Made by a program: the position numbers and the translations under genes. The notes beneath the pieces were generated by a model that saw nothing but the letters and a program-made list of their open reading frames with translations, was not told the origin of the DNA and did not search any database. A stretch of 64,000 bases of DNA. Source: JANQGG01 sp964642175 (GTDB lineage: Bacteria > Bacteroidota > Chlorobiia > Chlorobiales > Chloroherpetonaceae). Each line of letters opens with the position of its first letter. The stretch's first letter is position 1. The stretch is taken from contig CAZXOK010000002.1 in NCBI GenBank assembly GCA_964642175.1, forward strand, positions 62,001 through 126,000. Reading direction: 5' to 3'. Shown here piece after piece: positions 43,639-52,799 of the stretch.

Positions 43639-44772
43639 CTAAGCTAAAAACGCTTTTTGTACAGCAGCTACACCAGCGCCAGGCTCAAAATCAAACCCGA
43701 TTTTCTTCAGGGTAAACTCAAGCGCACCGATCACCAGGAGCATATCCAACTCGTCATAGAACCCAAGGTGAGATATCCGGAAAATTTTCCCTTTATACTC
43801 TTCCTGCCCGGCAGCTACAGTGATCCCGTTTTCGAACTTGAGTACTTTGTTAAAGCTGCTCCAATCAACCCCTTCGGGCAGCCATACCGGTGTGACTGCA
43901 AAAGATGGTGAATTGCTGAACAGTTTCATCCCCAAGGCCGCACAACCCTGGCGGCATGCCGAAGCCAGACGTTCGTGTCGGCTCCAGACATTTTCTATGC
44001 CTTCATTGCGGACCATTTCCAAAGATTCATCCAGGCCAATGACCAATGATACAGCAGGAGTAAATGGGGTATCGTCCTTGGCGTGAGATTTCAGGGCTTT
44101 TTTCAGGCTGAAATAAAAATTCGGTGTGGTTGAAGCTTCTACAGCTTTGATAGCACGATCCGACAATGCAATCAGGGCCAGCCCTGGAGGCATCATCAAC
44201 CCTTTTTGAGATCCGGTTATACAGGCGTCAATGCCCCAATCATCAAATTTGAATTCATGGGCGCCTACAGCTGTAATGCCATCGACACAAATAAGTGCAT
44301 CTGAGTTTTTACGGATCAGTTCAGCTATACCTTTAATATCTGTGGCTGTACCGGTTGAAGTTTCCGAATGGGTTAAAAGCACGCCCTTGGTATCCGGATT
44401 GGCTTTTAAAACCTCTAAAAGCTGGTCGGCTTGAACGGCAGTACCCCACTCGACTTTAATTTCAACACAATTCCGGGTGTAGGTATTGGCCAACTGGGTC
44501 CAACGCTCACCAAACTTACCGCCATTAATACTTATGAGTTTATCATCGGGTGAAAAAAGACTGCTTACCGTTGCTTCCATGCCTCCGGTACCGGACGCCG
44601 ACATTACCACCACCGGTTGCTCGGTCTGAAATAAATACTTCAGGTTTTTATGTACACGAGCCAAAATTTCAACAAATTCGGGATTTCTGTGGTGAATGAT
44701 TGGCTGGGCCATGCGCAACATGACATTTTCAGGCACAGGGGTAGGACCCGGTGTAAAAAGTCTTTTTTTCAT
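43639..44772 (-). CDS. Class V PLP-dependent aminotransferase (alanine/serine-glyoxylate type)
   Basis: 377 residues from the ATG at 44772; an in-frame start 12 bases upstream is less likely. The family opening FTPGPTPVPENV and IIHHRNPEF are present, the PLP lysine is Lys190 in DACITGSQKGLMMPPGL, and the PLP-binding aspartate is in LICVDGITAVG. Members include alanine-glyoxylate and serine-glyoxylate aminotransferases, phosphoserine-like enzymes and PucG; the sequence alone does not decide. It is transcribed as a single gene with its own terminator, upstream of the ClpB-like gene. Confidence 0.88.
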   Translation of the reverse strand: MKKRLFTPGPTPVPENVMLRMAQPIIHHRNPEFVEILARVHKNLKYLFQTEQPVVVMSASGTGGMEATVSSLFSPDDKLISINGGKFGERWTQLANTYTRNCVEIKVEWGTAVQADQLLEVLKANPDTKGVLLTHSETSTGTATDIKGIAELIRKNSDALICVDGITAVGAHEFKFDDWGIDACITGSQKGLMMPPGLALIALSDRAIKAVEASTTPNFYFSLKKALKSHAKDDTPFTPAVSLVIGLDESLEMVRNEGIENVWSRHERLASACRQGCAALGMKLFSNSPSFAVTPVWLPEGVDWSSFNKVLKFENGITVAAGQEEYKGKIFRISHLGFYDELDMLLVIGALEFTLKKIGFDFEPGAGVAAVQKAFLA

Positions 44773-44920
44773 AGTGAAAAACAAATTTTTGAGTTTGAGT
44801 AGTTTTTGGCTCGGCTACGATGAGCTGAGCAGATGAATAAGCAAACCTAAGAAACTCAAGGTAAAAAGAAAAGCTATGATTTGAAAAGCAATGGATAGGA
44901 TGATTTTGCAGAGTTGATTT

Positions 44921-44956
44921 AAAAAAAACGGGATTCTTACATTGCATAAGAATCCC
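44921..44956 (-). terminator. Rho-independent terminator after carA
   Basis: GGGATTCTTA (44930-44939) and TAAGAATCCC (44947-44956) form a perfect 10-bp stem. The eight-A run at 44921-44928 gives the T-run for the minus strand. It lies about 115 bases past the carA stop. Confidence 0.85.
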
Positions 44957-45070
44957 TTTGACCAACCAAACACAGATGACTTAGACATCTAAAGAACAAC
45001 TTCTTTAATGCAAGATGCTCTTTAGAGTTTAACCAATCATTACCAAGGTGTTACTTAATGATTAAGACTT

Positions 45071-46189
45071 TTAGTTTTCCCTGAATTTGACCATTTCAGA
45101 TACAAAATCATCGAACAAATAATGGGAATCGTGAGGTCCCGGTGAGGCTTCCGGATGATACTGGACACAAAAAACCGGCTTGGTTTTATGCTTTACGCCA
45201 GCAACGGTATTATCGTAAAGGTTCATGTGTGTTAGTTCCAGATCCTTGGGAAGCGACTCCTGCGAGACTGCAAAACCATGGTTCTGAGATGTGATCTCAA
45301 TACAGCCGGTCTGTAAATTCTTTACCGGGTGATTGGCGCCATGATGCCCGAACTTCAGCTTGAATGTTTTAGCACCAAGTGCCAGGCTCAATAACTGATG
45401 GCCCAGGCATATGCCAAACATGGGTAGCGTTTTACCCGATTTTTCTTCATCCAGCAATTCCTTAATATGAGATATGGCATACTTGACTGCACCGGGATCG
45501 CCGGGGCCGTTGGAGTAAAAAATGCCATCAGGTTTTAAGGCCAATACCCTATGCGGGTCGGTTTTGGCATTTACAACCGTAACGGTGCAACCAACGCTGG
45601 TAAGCATGCGCAAAATATTTTCTTTGATACCAAAATCATAAGCAACCACATGGAACCCTGCATGTTCGACTTCGGCAGAGTAGCTCTCGGGAGTGGTGAC
45701 TTTTTTAGCCAAATCCTGACCCTGCATTTCCGGGATGGATTGAGCTTTTTTAATTAAAACCTCGTCATTAAGTTCTTTGAAGGAAATGTAGCCACGCATT
45801 GCACCCTCGGTTCGAAGAATACGAACCAATTGTCGCGTATCGATGCCATAGATGCCCATAACCCCTTGTGAGATCAGGAATTCTTCCAGGCTGAACTCGG
45901 CAGCATAGTTGCTGTAAATTTCAGACAGTTCACTTACGATCAATCCTGATGCCCAGATTTTCTGAGATTCAATATCATACTCGTTGGCGCCGTAGTTACC
46001 CATTAAAGGGTAGGTCATGACAACCATCTGACCGGCATAAGACGGATCAGTTAAAATTTCCTGATACCCGGTCTGAGCGGTATTAAAAACCACTTCTCCA
46101 GACGTTTCACCAAGGTGGCCAAAGGCTGTGCCTTCAAATACCACCCCGTTCTCTAGGGCTAATTTCGCTTTTTTGGTTTGCGTGCTCAT
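45071..46189 (-). CDS. carA: Carbamoyl-phosphate synthase small subunit
   Basis: 372 residues from the ATG at 46189; a TTG nine bases upstream is in frame but gives only three more residues. The N-terminal domain has LALENGVVFEGTAFGHLGETSGEVVFNTAQTGYQ and the class I glutaminase domain has the catalytic Cys261 in FGICLGHQLL, with the His-Glu pair in QYHPEASPGPHDS. It hydrolyses glutamine to feed ammonia to CarB for arginine and pyrimidine synthesis. carB is not in the window. It follows yajC after 38 bases. Confidence 0.96.
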   Translation of the reverse strand: MSTQTKKAKLALENGVVFEGTAFGHLGETSGEVVFNTAQTGYQEILTDPSYAGQMVVMTYPLMGNYGANEYDIESQKIWASGLIVSELSEIYSNYAAEFSLEEFLISQGVMGIYGIDTRQLVRILRTEGAMRGYISFKELNDEVLIKKAQSIPEMQGQDLAKKVTTPESYSAEVEHAGFHVVAYDFGIKENILRMLTSVGCTVTVVNAKTDPHRVLALKPDGIFYSNGPGDPGAVKYAISHIKELLDEEKSGKTLPMFGICLGHQLLSLALGAKTFKLKFGHHGANHPVKNLQTGCIEITSQNHGFAVSQESLPKDLELTHMNLYDNTVAGVKHKTKPVFCVQYHPEASPGPHDSHYLFDDFVSEMVKFREN

Positions 46190-46227
46190 TTCAAACAAAA
46201 ACTTAATTGTAAATACTTCTCTAAAAT

Positions 46228-46584
46228 TTATTCGCCAGGTTGGAGTTTCTCGCCGGCTTCACTTTTTTCAACCGTTGAAATAGCAGACTTCTCGAATTTG
46301 AGTTTCATCGTGTCGCTAACCTGAACCAGAACTGTTTTTTTCTCGGTATCTATACCGGTAACGGTACCATGGATACCTCCAATGGTGACGACTTTATCGC
46401 CTTTTTTTACAGACTCAAGGACTTTTTCACGATCCTTTTGCTTTTTTTGCTGAGGACGGATAAGAAAGAAGTAGAAAATGACAAATATCAGAACCAGCGG
46501 AATGAACTGGACAAAAGGGCTTTGTTCTCCTCCACCGTTTGGCGGAGACATAAGGAAAAGCAAGTTTAAAAATGTAAAGGACAT
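46228..46584 (-). CDS. yajC: Preprotein translocase accessory subunit YajC
   Basis: 118 residues. A single membrane helix at about 25-42 (LVLIFVIFYFFLIRPQQKKQKDRE) carries the family's RPQQKK sequence just after it, and a small beta-rich domain (KVVTIGGIHGTVTGID) follows. YajC associates with SecDF-SecYEG in the inner membrane. The N-terminal periplasmic stretch (MSPPNGGGEQSPF) is a little longer than in E. coli. Confidence 0.94.
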   Translation of the reverse strand: MSFTFLNLLFLMSPPNGGGEQSPFVQFIPLVLIFVIFYFFLIRPQQKKQKDREKVLESVKKGDKVVTIGGIHGTVTGIDTEKKTVLVQVSDTMKLKFEKSAISTVEKSEAGEKLQPGE

Positions 46585-46669
46585 AAGATTATTTATGGTT
46601 TAAATGTGAATGCATTAGGGCAAGATACGGTATTTAGCGATTACAATCAATTTAAAACACTGTTTCAGA

Positions 46670-47704
46670 TTAAAGGAAACTTGAAAAGGCATTGTGGTTG
46701 TAACTATTGGGTTCAAACTGATGGCGCTCAATTTTCAGCCTGGCCATATTGGCGATCATAGCGCCATTGTCGGTTGAGTAAACTGGTTTGGGAATACAAA
46801 GCTGAATGCCCTGAGAACGGGTTTGTTCAGCAAATTTTTCTCTTAACCGGGAGTTTGCACTTACCCCGCCAGAAACTGAAATACAGTTTATGTTATAAGC
46901 TTTTGCGGCTTCAATTGTTTTTGTAACCAGCACCGAAACGATGGCTTCCTGAATGGATGCACAAATATGTGGCAGGTTAGTTTCGATAAACTCCGGGGTT
47001 TTCTGGCTCAGGTATCGGTGAGCGGATGTTTTCAGCCCTGAAAAACTAAAATCAAAATTACCAGTATAATTCTTGCTGGTCTGGGACGTGCGGGTCAGAG
47101 CTCGCGGAAACGTGTGGAAATTTGGATCGCCCGTTTTGGCCAGATTATCAATTTCGGGACCGGCCGGATAGGGCAAGCCGATCATTTTGCCGGTTTTGTC
47201 GAATGCTTCACCGGCAGCATCATCAAGAGTTTTGCCTATAGGCTCTATGGAGAGATCGTCCTTAACCAAAGCAATTAAGGTATGGCCTCCTGAAACTGTG
47301 AGAGAAATAAATGGAAATGAGGGGTCGGCTGTGCCGGGTTCATCCTGAATAAATCCTGAAAAAATGTGGGCATGAATATGGTTGATCGGGATAAACGGAA
47401 TGCCTAATCCCATGGCAAGCGCTTGTCCGAAACTCAGGCCAACTAAAACCGCACCAACAAGTCCGGGGCCTGAAGTTGCGGCTATGAAATCCAGTTGATT
47501 TTTATTTATATTAGCGGTTTCCAAAGCTTGTTGAACAATATCAACAATCAGGCGGTCGTGCTCGCGCGAGGCCAGTTCGGGAACAACACCACCGAATTTT
47601 CGATGGCAATGCTGTGAGCTAATCACATTAGATAATACAACAGAGGAATTCAGAACAGCTGCTGATGTTTCATCGCAACTGGTTTCAAGACCTAAAATTA
47701 ACAT
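46670..47704 (-). CDS. tsaD: tRNA N6-threonylcarbamoyltransferase
   Basis: 344 residues. It attaches the threonylcarbamoyl group to A37 of ANN-decoding tRNAs with TsaB and TsaE. The Kae1/Qri7 signatures are present: MLILGLETSCDETSAAV, the metal-binding His109-Ile-His111 in NHIHAHIFSG, SGGHT, and SGGVSANSRLRE near the C-terminus. It is divergent from a small membrane protein gene with 31 bases between starts. Confidence 0.96.
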   Translation of the reverse strand: MLILGLETSCDETSAAVLNSSVVLSNVISSQHCHRKFGGVVPELASREHDRLIVDIVQQALETANINKNQLDFIAATSGPGLVGAVLVGLSFGQALAMGLGIPFIPINHIHAHIFSGFIQDEPGTADPSFPFISLTVSGGHTLIALVKDDLSIEPIGKTLDDAAGEAFDKTGKMIGLPYPAGPEIDNLAKTGDPNFHTFPRALTRTSQTSKNYTGNFDFSFSGLKTSAHRYLSQKTPEFIETNLPHICASIQEAIVSVLVTKTIEAAKAYNINCISVSGGVSANSRLREKFAEQTRSQGIQLCIPKPVYSTDNGAMIANMARLKIERHQFEPNSYNHNAFSSFL

Positions 47705-47735
47705 CTTTACTTATTGGATTTCAGATAAAGGATAT

Positions 47736-47987
47736 ATGGCAAAAGGTTCTCAAAAATCAAATAAAAATAAAAAACCCCAGATTCATGTTCGTTTTACCCG
47801 GGTTTTGCTCGTTATTTCGGGCTTTAACCTGCTTATTCTATTCACACCGGGTGTAGGCTTATTGCATTCCTTGTATTATATCGGGAGTTTATATTCATTT
47901 GGAGCATTATTATTAGGATTGGTGCTTATAATTTTTGGCTTTAAATCCATGTATTATACCGAAGAGAAAAAAAAGCCCGGCGCTTAG
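47736..47987 (+). CDS. Small membrane protein of unknown function (83 residues)
   Basis: 83 residues: a basic cytosolic start (MAKGSQKSNKNKKPQIHVRF), two hydrophobic helices (about 22-42 and 50-70) and a Lys-rich end (EEKKKPGA). The positively charged flanks and the absence of a signal peptide suggest an integral inner-membrane protein with both ends inside. It starts at an ATG 31 bases upstream of and divergent from tsaD, and 77 bases before moxR. I do not recognise a family. Confidence 0.65.
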   Translation: MAKGSQKSNKNKKPQIHVRFTRVLLVISGFNLLILFTPGVGLLHSLYYIGSLYSFGALLLGLVLIIFGFKSMYYTEEKKKPGA

Positions 47988-48064
47988 TTTAAAAGGGCCC
48001 GTACATTTCTGAATCATTGTTTGTTAAACACCCTAGAACTTTAAGAGTATAACTATCAAGAATT

Positions 48065-49063
48065 ATGGAAACCACGCTCTCCATTGAAGAATTAAATGCA
48101 AAGATCAAAGCCGAATCCATGTTTGTTGATGATCTTCGCCGCGAAATGCAGAAGGTTATTATCGGCCAGGAGTATGTAATCAACCGCTTGTTGATCGGTC
48201 TTTTAACAAACGGACATATATTGCTCGAAGGTGTGCCGGGATTGGCCAAAACGCTCACCGTAAGCTCGCTGGCCAAAGCCATTAATTTGAAATTTCAGCG
48301 CATGCAGTTTACCCCGGATCTTTTGCCGGCCGATCTGATCGGGACATTGATCTACAATCAAAAGGAGATGAAATTTCATACCAAAAAAGGGCCGATTTTT
48401 GCTAACATCATCCTGGCTGATGAAATCAACCGCTCTCCGGCAAAAGTGCAATCCGCTTTATTGGAGGCCATGCAGGAGCGACAGGTAACCATTGGGGAAG
48501 AAACCTACCCCCTGGATGATCCGTTTTTGGTGCTTTCTACCCAAAATCCGGTTGATCAGGAAGGCACCTATCCGTTGCCCGAAGCCCAGGTGGATCGGTT
48601 CATGATGAAACTAAAAGTGGGTTATCCCTCCCGCGAAGAAGAACTGGAAATTATGCGACGCATGGCCAGCACCACTAAAACCGAATCCATTGAGCCATGT
48701 ATTTCCGGTGAGCAGATCCTGAAAGCCCGCCAGGTGGTTAATGATGTGTATATGGATCCCAAGGTAGAGAAATACATTGTTGATATTGTTTTTGCAACAC
48801 GTGAGCCTGAATCCGTCAATCTCAATGATCTTAAAAGCCAGATTGCTTACGGAGCCTCGCCTCGCGCTACTATCAACCTGAACCTGGCAGCCAAAGCCCA
48901 CGCATTTTTAAGCCACAGGGGCTACACCACACCCGAAGATGTGAAAACCGTGGCCTATGATGTGATGCGGCACAGAATTATTCCAACCTATGAGGCCGAG
49001 GCACAGGAGATCCAAACTGAGGATTTAGTCCGCCAAATTTTAAATGCCGTGAATGTCCCGTAG
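48065..49063 (+). CDS. MoxR-family AAA+ ATPase
   Basis: 332 residues. Walker A is GVPGLAKT (residues 56-63), Walker B is IILADEIN (Asp119-Glu120), and sensor-region residues STQNPVDQEGTYPLPEAQVDRF match the MoxR (AAA_3 plus AAA_lid) architecture. MoxR ATPases act as chaperones for the VWA and DUF58 proteins encoded beside them. Here it opens the Bat cluster. It is followed 62 bases later by the AP2-repeat protein, unlike the usual direct MoxR-DUF58 order. Confidence 0.95.
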   Translation: METTLSIEELNAKIKAESMFVDDLRREMQKVIIGQEYVINRLLIGLLTNGHILLEGVPGLAKTLTVSSLAKAINLKFQRMQFTPDLLPADLIGTLIYNQKEMKFHTKKGPIFANIILADEINRSPAKVQSALLEAMQERQVTIGEETYPLDDPFLVLSTQNPVDQEGTYPLPEAQVDRFMMKLKVGYPSREEELEIMRRMASTTKTESIEPCISGEQILKARQVVNDVYMDPKVEKYIVDIVFATREPESVNLNDLKSQIAYGASPRATINLNLAAKAHAFLSHRGYTTPEDVKTVAYDVMRHRIIPTYEAEAQEIQTEDLVRQILNAVNVP

Positions 49064-49125
49064 GATATTGGTGTTATAAAATGGATTGAAAGATTTATTT
49101 CATAACACAATTAAGAAGTACACAG

Positions 49126-49740
49126 ATGAGAAGTATTAAACATAAGACAACCAGTGGAAAGTCAATAGATCTTAAAAAAGAAAGAAAAAAGCTAAAAGGC
49201 ATCAGCAGAATTGACAGTACGAACACACATGGCTGGTTTGTTAGAGTTTACCGCAACGATGTGATTTATTCTAAGTTATTCAGCGACTCGCGGTATGGCG
49301 ATAAAGATAAAGCCCTGAATGCGGCTAAAGCGTATCGGGATGAGTTTGAGATTTTATTAGATAGAAAGGATAAATACCCGCGGCGAAATAACCGCTTGCC
49401 GGTAGTGACCAAAAACCGGCGCAATAAAACAGGTGTTGTCGGGGTATGCCATCGCAAACGACGTCTTCCCAGCGGCAAGGTAGCCGAGTGTTATTCTGTA
49501 ACCTGGGCACCGGAACCCAATGTTCAAAAATGCACCTCTTTTTCTATCGCCAAATATGGCAAGCGCCAGGCCTTTAAAAAAGCCAAGGAGCTTCGCGAAA
49601 AGATGGTAAAATCGATGATGGGTGAAGAGTCGTTGCCAAAATCAACCAAAAAGAGCAGAGGTCGCAGGTACCAGAAAGCTGAAAAGGTCATGAAAAAGCT
49701 TCGCAGAAAACAAGATCCGAAGCGTAATATGGCCGCCTGA
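49126..49740 (+). CDS. Small basic protein with two AP2-like repeats, inside the Bat operon
   Basis: 204 residues, very rich in Lys and Arg. Two AP2/ERF-like units are visible: about 25-76 (GISRIDSTNTHGWFVRVYR ... KALNAAKAYRDEF) and about 102-158 (TGVVGVCHRKRRLPSGK ... AFKKAKELREKM). Each has a Gly/Val start, a three-strand stretch with an aromatic core and a helix with Ala and Tyr/Phe. AP2 domains bind DNA in plants and also occur in bacterial mobile-element and orphan proteins. A basic tail follows. The gene lies 62 bases after moxR and 23 before DUF58, so it is in the operon. I infer nucleic-acid binding only; function in the Bat system is unknown. Confidence 0.7.
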   Translation: MRSIKHKTTSGKSIDLKKERKKLKGISRIDSTNTHGWFVRVYRNDVIYSKLFSDSRYGDKDKALNAAKAYRDEFEILLDRKDKYPRRNNRLPVVTKNRRNKTGVVGVCHRKRRLPSGKVAECYSVTWAPEPNVQKCTSFSIAKYGKRQAFKKAKELREKMVKSMMGEESLPKSTKKSRGRRYQKAEKVMKKLRRKQDPKRNMAA

Positions 49741-49763
49741 ACAGGTATAAAAAACCAAAATTC

Positions 49764-50648
49764 ATGAACGAGGAAGAAAACAAGCTGGTCTTCAATAAAA
49801 TACGCCAACTTGAGATCCGTACCCGGGGTATTGTCAATAATATCTTCGGGGGAGAATACCATTCTGTTTTTAAAGGCAAGGGGATGGAATTTGCAGAAGT
49901 TCGTGAGTACCAGTACGGCGATGATGTTCGGGCTATCGACTGGAATGTGTCGGCCCGGCGTGATGATGTGTTTATAAAGGTCTTTGAAGAAGAACGTGAG
50001 CAAACCCTCATGATCCTGTTTGATGGATCGGGTTCCGGAGCGTTTGGCTCAAAGAAGCAGTTCAAGCGAGAGCAGGCCGCTGAAATTTGCGCCACGCTTG
50101 CCTTCAGCGCTATTAAAAATAACGATAAAGTGGGCCTGATGATCTTTACCGATCAAGTGGAAAAATTCATTCCACCCCGAAAAGGCAGAAGCCATGTTCT
50201 GAGAATCCTGCGCGATATTTTTTATTTCAAACCCAAAGGCAAAAGAACAAACATCGGTGCGGCAGCCGACTTTGCAACCCGCGCCCTTAAACGCCGCTCG
50301 ATTGTCTTTTTGGTAAGCGATTTAATGGATCGCGATTATGAACAAAAACTGCAGATCATATCTAAAAAGCACGATTTTGTGGTGATTCATATTACAGATC
50401 CACGGGAGTTTGAGCTGCCTAAAGTGGGTTTGCTGCAATTGGAGGATGCCGAAACCGGAGAGTCTTTGATTGTAGATACACTGGACGAGACTTTTCAACG
50501 CAGTTATAAAAAACGAATGGCCCAGTACCATGCCTATAAAGCCTCGCAGCTTCAAAAAATGAAAATTGATATGGTAACTGTTTCAACTGCCTATTCTTTT
50601 GTTAAACCGCTCACGAAGTTTTTCCGCCAACGAGAAAAAAGATATTAA
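49764..50648 (+). CDS. DUF58 (VWA-like) protein
   Basis: 294 residues. The DUF58 core signature is EFAEVREYQYGDDVRAIDWNVSARRDD, followed by a VWA-like fold with LFDGSGSG as the metal-site start (DxSxS) and FLVSDLMDRDYEQ later. These cytosolic proteins partner MoxR ATPases in Bat and related operons. It follows the AP2-like gene after 23 bases and precedes the next gene by eight bases. Confidence 0.93.
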   Translation: MNEEENKLVFNKIRQLEIRTRGIVNNIFGGEYHSVFKGKGMEFAEVREYQYGDDVRAIDWNVSARRDDVFIKVFEEEREQTLMILFDGSGSGAFGSKKQFKREQAAEICATLAFSAIKNNDKVGLMIFTDQVEKFIPPRKGRSHVLRILRDIFYFKPKGKRTNIGAAADFATRALKRRSIVFLVSDLMDRDYEQKLQIISKKHDFVVIHITDPREFELPKVGLLQLEDAETGESLIVDTLDETFQRSYKKRMAQYHAYKASQLQKMKIDMVTVSTAYSFVKPLTKFFRQREKRY

Positions 50649-50656
50649 GTTATTTC

Positions 50657-51682
50657 ATGAGGTCATTAGAGATCTTTAAGAGACGTTTTGTTTTACAACT
50701 CTTACTTTGGTGCATTCTGCTGGTTCTGCCAACCGGAAAGATGGTACATGCATCTGCGCCCAAAGTCAGTGTGGAGATCACACCGGATACCTGTAGAATT
50801 GGAGATATTGTAACCTACAGGCTGAGTGTATTACGACCCTCAACTGTTTCGGTGGCCTACCCAACTGAGTCGGATACTATTTTTGCCCCATTCGAGATTA
50901 CTGAAATAAAAAAACAGTCCGGGCCGGTTGATGAGGGTTTGGAGCAGGATGAGCTGGAATACTACCTGATGGCGTTTGAAACCGGTGAGTTGCCCGTGCC
51001 GGCCATTGCATTAAATTATCTTGAAGATAAGACAGACGCTGAACCTCAAATGGTGGAAGTAGGCGGAAAGCTGATTGTGGTGCAATCATCATTGGATTCA
51101 GCTGCACAAGCTATGGCAGATATTAAACCAATTAAATCGGCGCCATTTCCTGTATTGTTGGCCCTGGGAGTTCTGGTGGCCTTAGTTGCTCTTGGGGGTT
51201 TAGCTTACTGGGGGTATCAAAAATACAGAACCCGTCCCGAAAAACCGGCTGAAGTTATTGAAGAAGTGATAGAGCCATACGACTGGGCCAAAGAAAAGCT
51301 CGAGGATTTAAAAACCTTTGAGCTGAGCGATCAACCCTCTTTTAAACAGTATTATTCCAGGTTAAGCGATATTATAAGAGAATATATTGAGCGGTATTAC
51401 AACCAACCGGCACTGGAACAACTGACCTATGAGATCATTCAATCACTTCGTGATAAATCACAAAAAGAAGATTGTCTGAACATTCAAGACGTGCTTGAAA
51501 AATCCGACATGGTAAAATTTGCCAAATACTATCCTTCTCAGCAAGAAGCCCGGCAAAGCCTGAATTTGGCCTATAAAGTGATTGAGTCTTCTAAACCTCA
51601 GCCGCTACCACCATCAGAAGCAGCAAGCTCCGGGGAAAACGTGAAGGAGCCATCGGCTCTGACTAATGAAGAAAAATCCTGA
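50657..51682 (+). CDS. BatD-like membrane protein of the MoxR/Bat operon
   Basis: 341 residues: signal peptide (MRSLEIFKRRFVLQLLLW..., cleavage near VHASA), a periplasmic beta-sandwich-like part (about 35-165, VSVEITPDTCRIGDIVTYRL), one membrane helix at about 168-188 (VLLALGVLVALVALGGLAYW) and a helical cytosolic tail (YDWAKEKLEDLKTF, QYYSRLSDIIREYIERYYNQ). This order is a short version of BatD, or the DUF4381-like protein seen in the same place elsewhere. It likely couples the cell exterior to the MoxR-VWA machinery. A Pro/Ser-rich tail ends it. Confidence 0.8.
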   Translation: MRSLEIFKRRFVLQLLLWCILLVLPTGKMVHASAPKVSVEITPDTCRIGDIVTYRLSVLRPSTVSVAYPTESDTIFAPFEITEIKKQSGPVDEGLEQDELEYYLMAFETGELPVPAIALNYLEDKTDAEPQMVEVGGKLIVVQSSLDSAAQAMADIKPIKSAPFPVLLALGVLVALVALGGLAYWGYQKYRTRPEKPAEVIEEVIEPYDWAKEKLEDLKTFELSDQPSFKQYYSRLSDIIREYIERYYNQPALEQLTYEIIQSLRDKSQKEDCLNIQDVLEKSDMVKFAKYYPSQQEARQSLNLAYKVIESSKPQPLPPSEAASSGENVKEPSALTNEEKS

Positions 51683-51690
51683 ACCCAACT

Positions 51691-52713
51691 ATGCTGGATA
51701 TTTTAACTGCATCTAATTTTTCCTTTCAAAACCCGGAATACCTTTTCCTGTTGCTACTGGTACCCATTTTGGCGGTTTACTATGTGTTTAAAGAGCGATT
51801 GGGTAAATCAGCAAGCTATGTGTTTGCAAATCTTTCCCAGATCAAGGAAACCCGCCGCCAGAAAATTCACAAGTTCCGGCATACGTTGATTGTGTTCCGC
51901 TTACTGGCCCTTTCGTTATTAATTGTTGCACTGGCGAGGCCCAGGCTGGAAAATCAGCATCAAAAAGTCTTTGCCGACGGCATAGATATTGTGCTGGCTA
52001 TCGACCTTTCAGGATCGATGCTGGCCGAAGATTTTGAACCCAAAAACCGCATTAATGCATCCAAAACCGTAGCACGCGATTTTATTGATCAGCGTGTAAG
52101 CGACCGTATCGGGCTTGTGGTCTTCAGCGGGAAATCCTTTACTCAGTGCCCGCTTACCCTGGACTACCAATTGCTTCACAGGTTAATTGAAGCCCTGGAA
52201 GCCGGCAATATTGAAGAAGAAGGAACCGCCATCGGAACGGCCATTGCTACAGCAACCAACCGTTTGCGCGATTCCGATGCCAAAAGCAAAGTTGTGGTGC
52301 TTCTGACCGACGGGCAGAACAATGCCGGGGAAATAGAACCTGTAACAGCTGCTGAACTGGCTGCAGCATTAGGTATTAAAATATATACTGTTGGAGCCGG
52401 AACACGGGGGTTTGCGCGTTATCCCATTCAGGACAGGCTATTTGGTAAGCGATATGTCCAAATTAAAGTGGATGTGGATGATTCCACCCTGACCCGAATT
52501 GCAGATATAACAGGGGGTAAATATTTCAGGGCAACCGATATGGAAAGTTTAAAGGAAACCTATCGGGAAATTGATAAACTTGAAAAAACAAAAGTTGAAG
52601 TTGAAGTCTATAGTGAGTACCAGGAAAAGTTTGCCGAGTTTTTATTGCCGGCTTTATTTTTACTGGGCCTTGAAGTGCTTCTAGCCCATACCCGGTTCAG
52701 AAAAGTACCCTGA
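51691..52713 (+). CDS. batA: BatA-like VWA-domain membrane protein
   Basis: 340 residues. An N-terminal membrane helix (about 15-33) and a second at 63-82 precede a VWA domain with an intact MIDAS, Asp105-Leu-Ser-Gly-Ser109 in VLAIDLSGSM. VVLLTDGQNNAGE is the second metal-site strand. A C-terminal membrane helix (about 315-333) follows, so the VWA domain faces the periplasm between helices. Bat proteins were first linked to oxygen tolerance in Bacteroides. It starts eight bases after the BatD-like gene. Confidence 0.92.
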   Translation: MLDILTASNFSFQNPEYLFLLLLVPILAVYYVFKERLGKSASYVFANLSQIKETRRQKIHKFRHTLIVFRLLALSLLIVALARPRLENQHQKVFADGIDIVLAIDLSGSMLAEDFEPKNRINASKTVARDFIDQRVSDRIGLVVFSGKSFTQCPLTLDYQLLHRLIEALEAGNIEEEGTAIGTAIATATNRLRDSDAKSKVVVLLTDGQNNAGEIEPVTAAELAAALGIKIYTVGAGTRGFARYPIQDRLFGKRYVQIKVDVDDSTLTRIADITGGKYFRATDMESLKETYREIDKLEKTKVEVEVYSEYQEKFAEFLLPALFLLGLEVLLAHTRFRKVP

Positions 52714-52799
52714 CGATTTCCCGCATAAACACCTTGCATTTATGTTGAAATTCCTATAACATTAGGCGAATTTTCAGAGTAATCTAAGCAGATATTTTT

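Noticed and set aside
49524..50003. 159-codon minus-strand frame
   Set aside because: It runs antisense across the end of the AP2-like gene and the start of the DUF58 gene; both plus-strand genes show clear domains and spacing.
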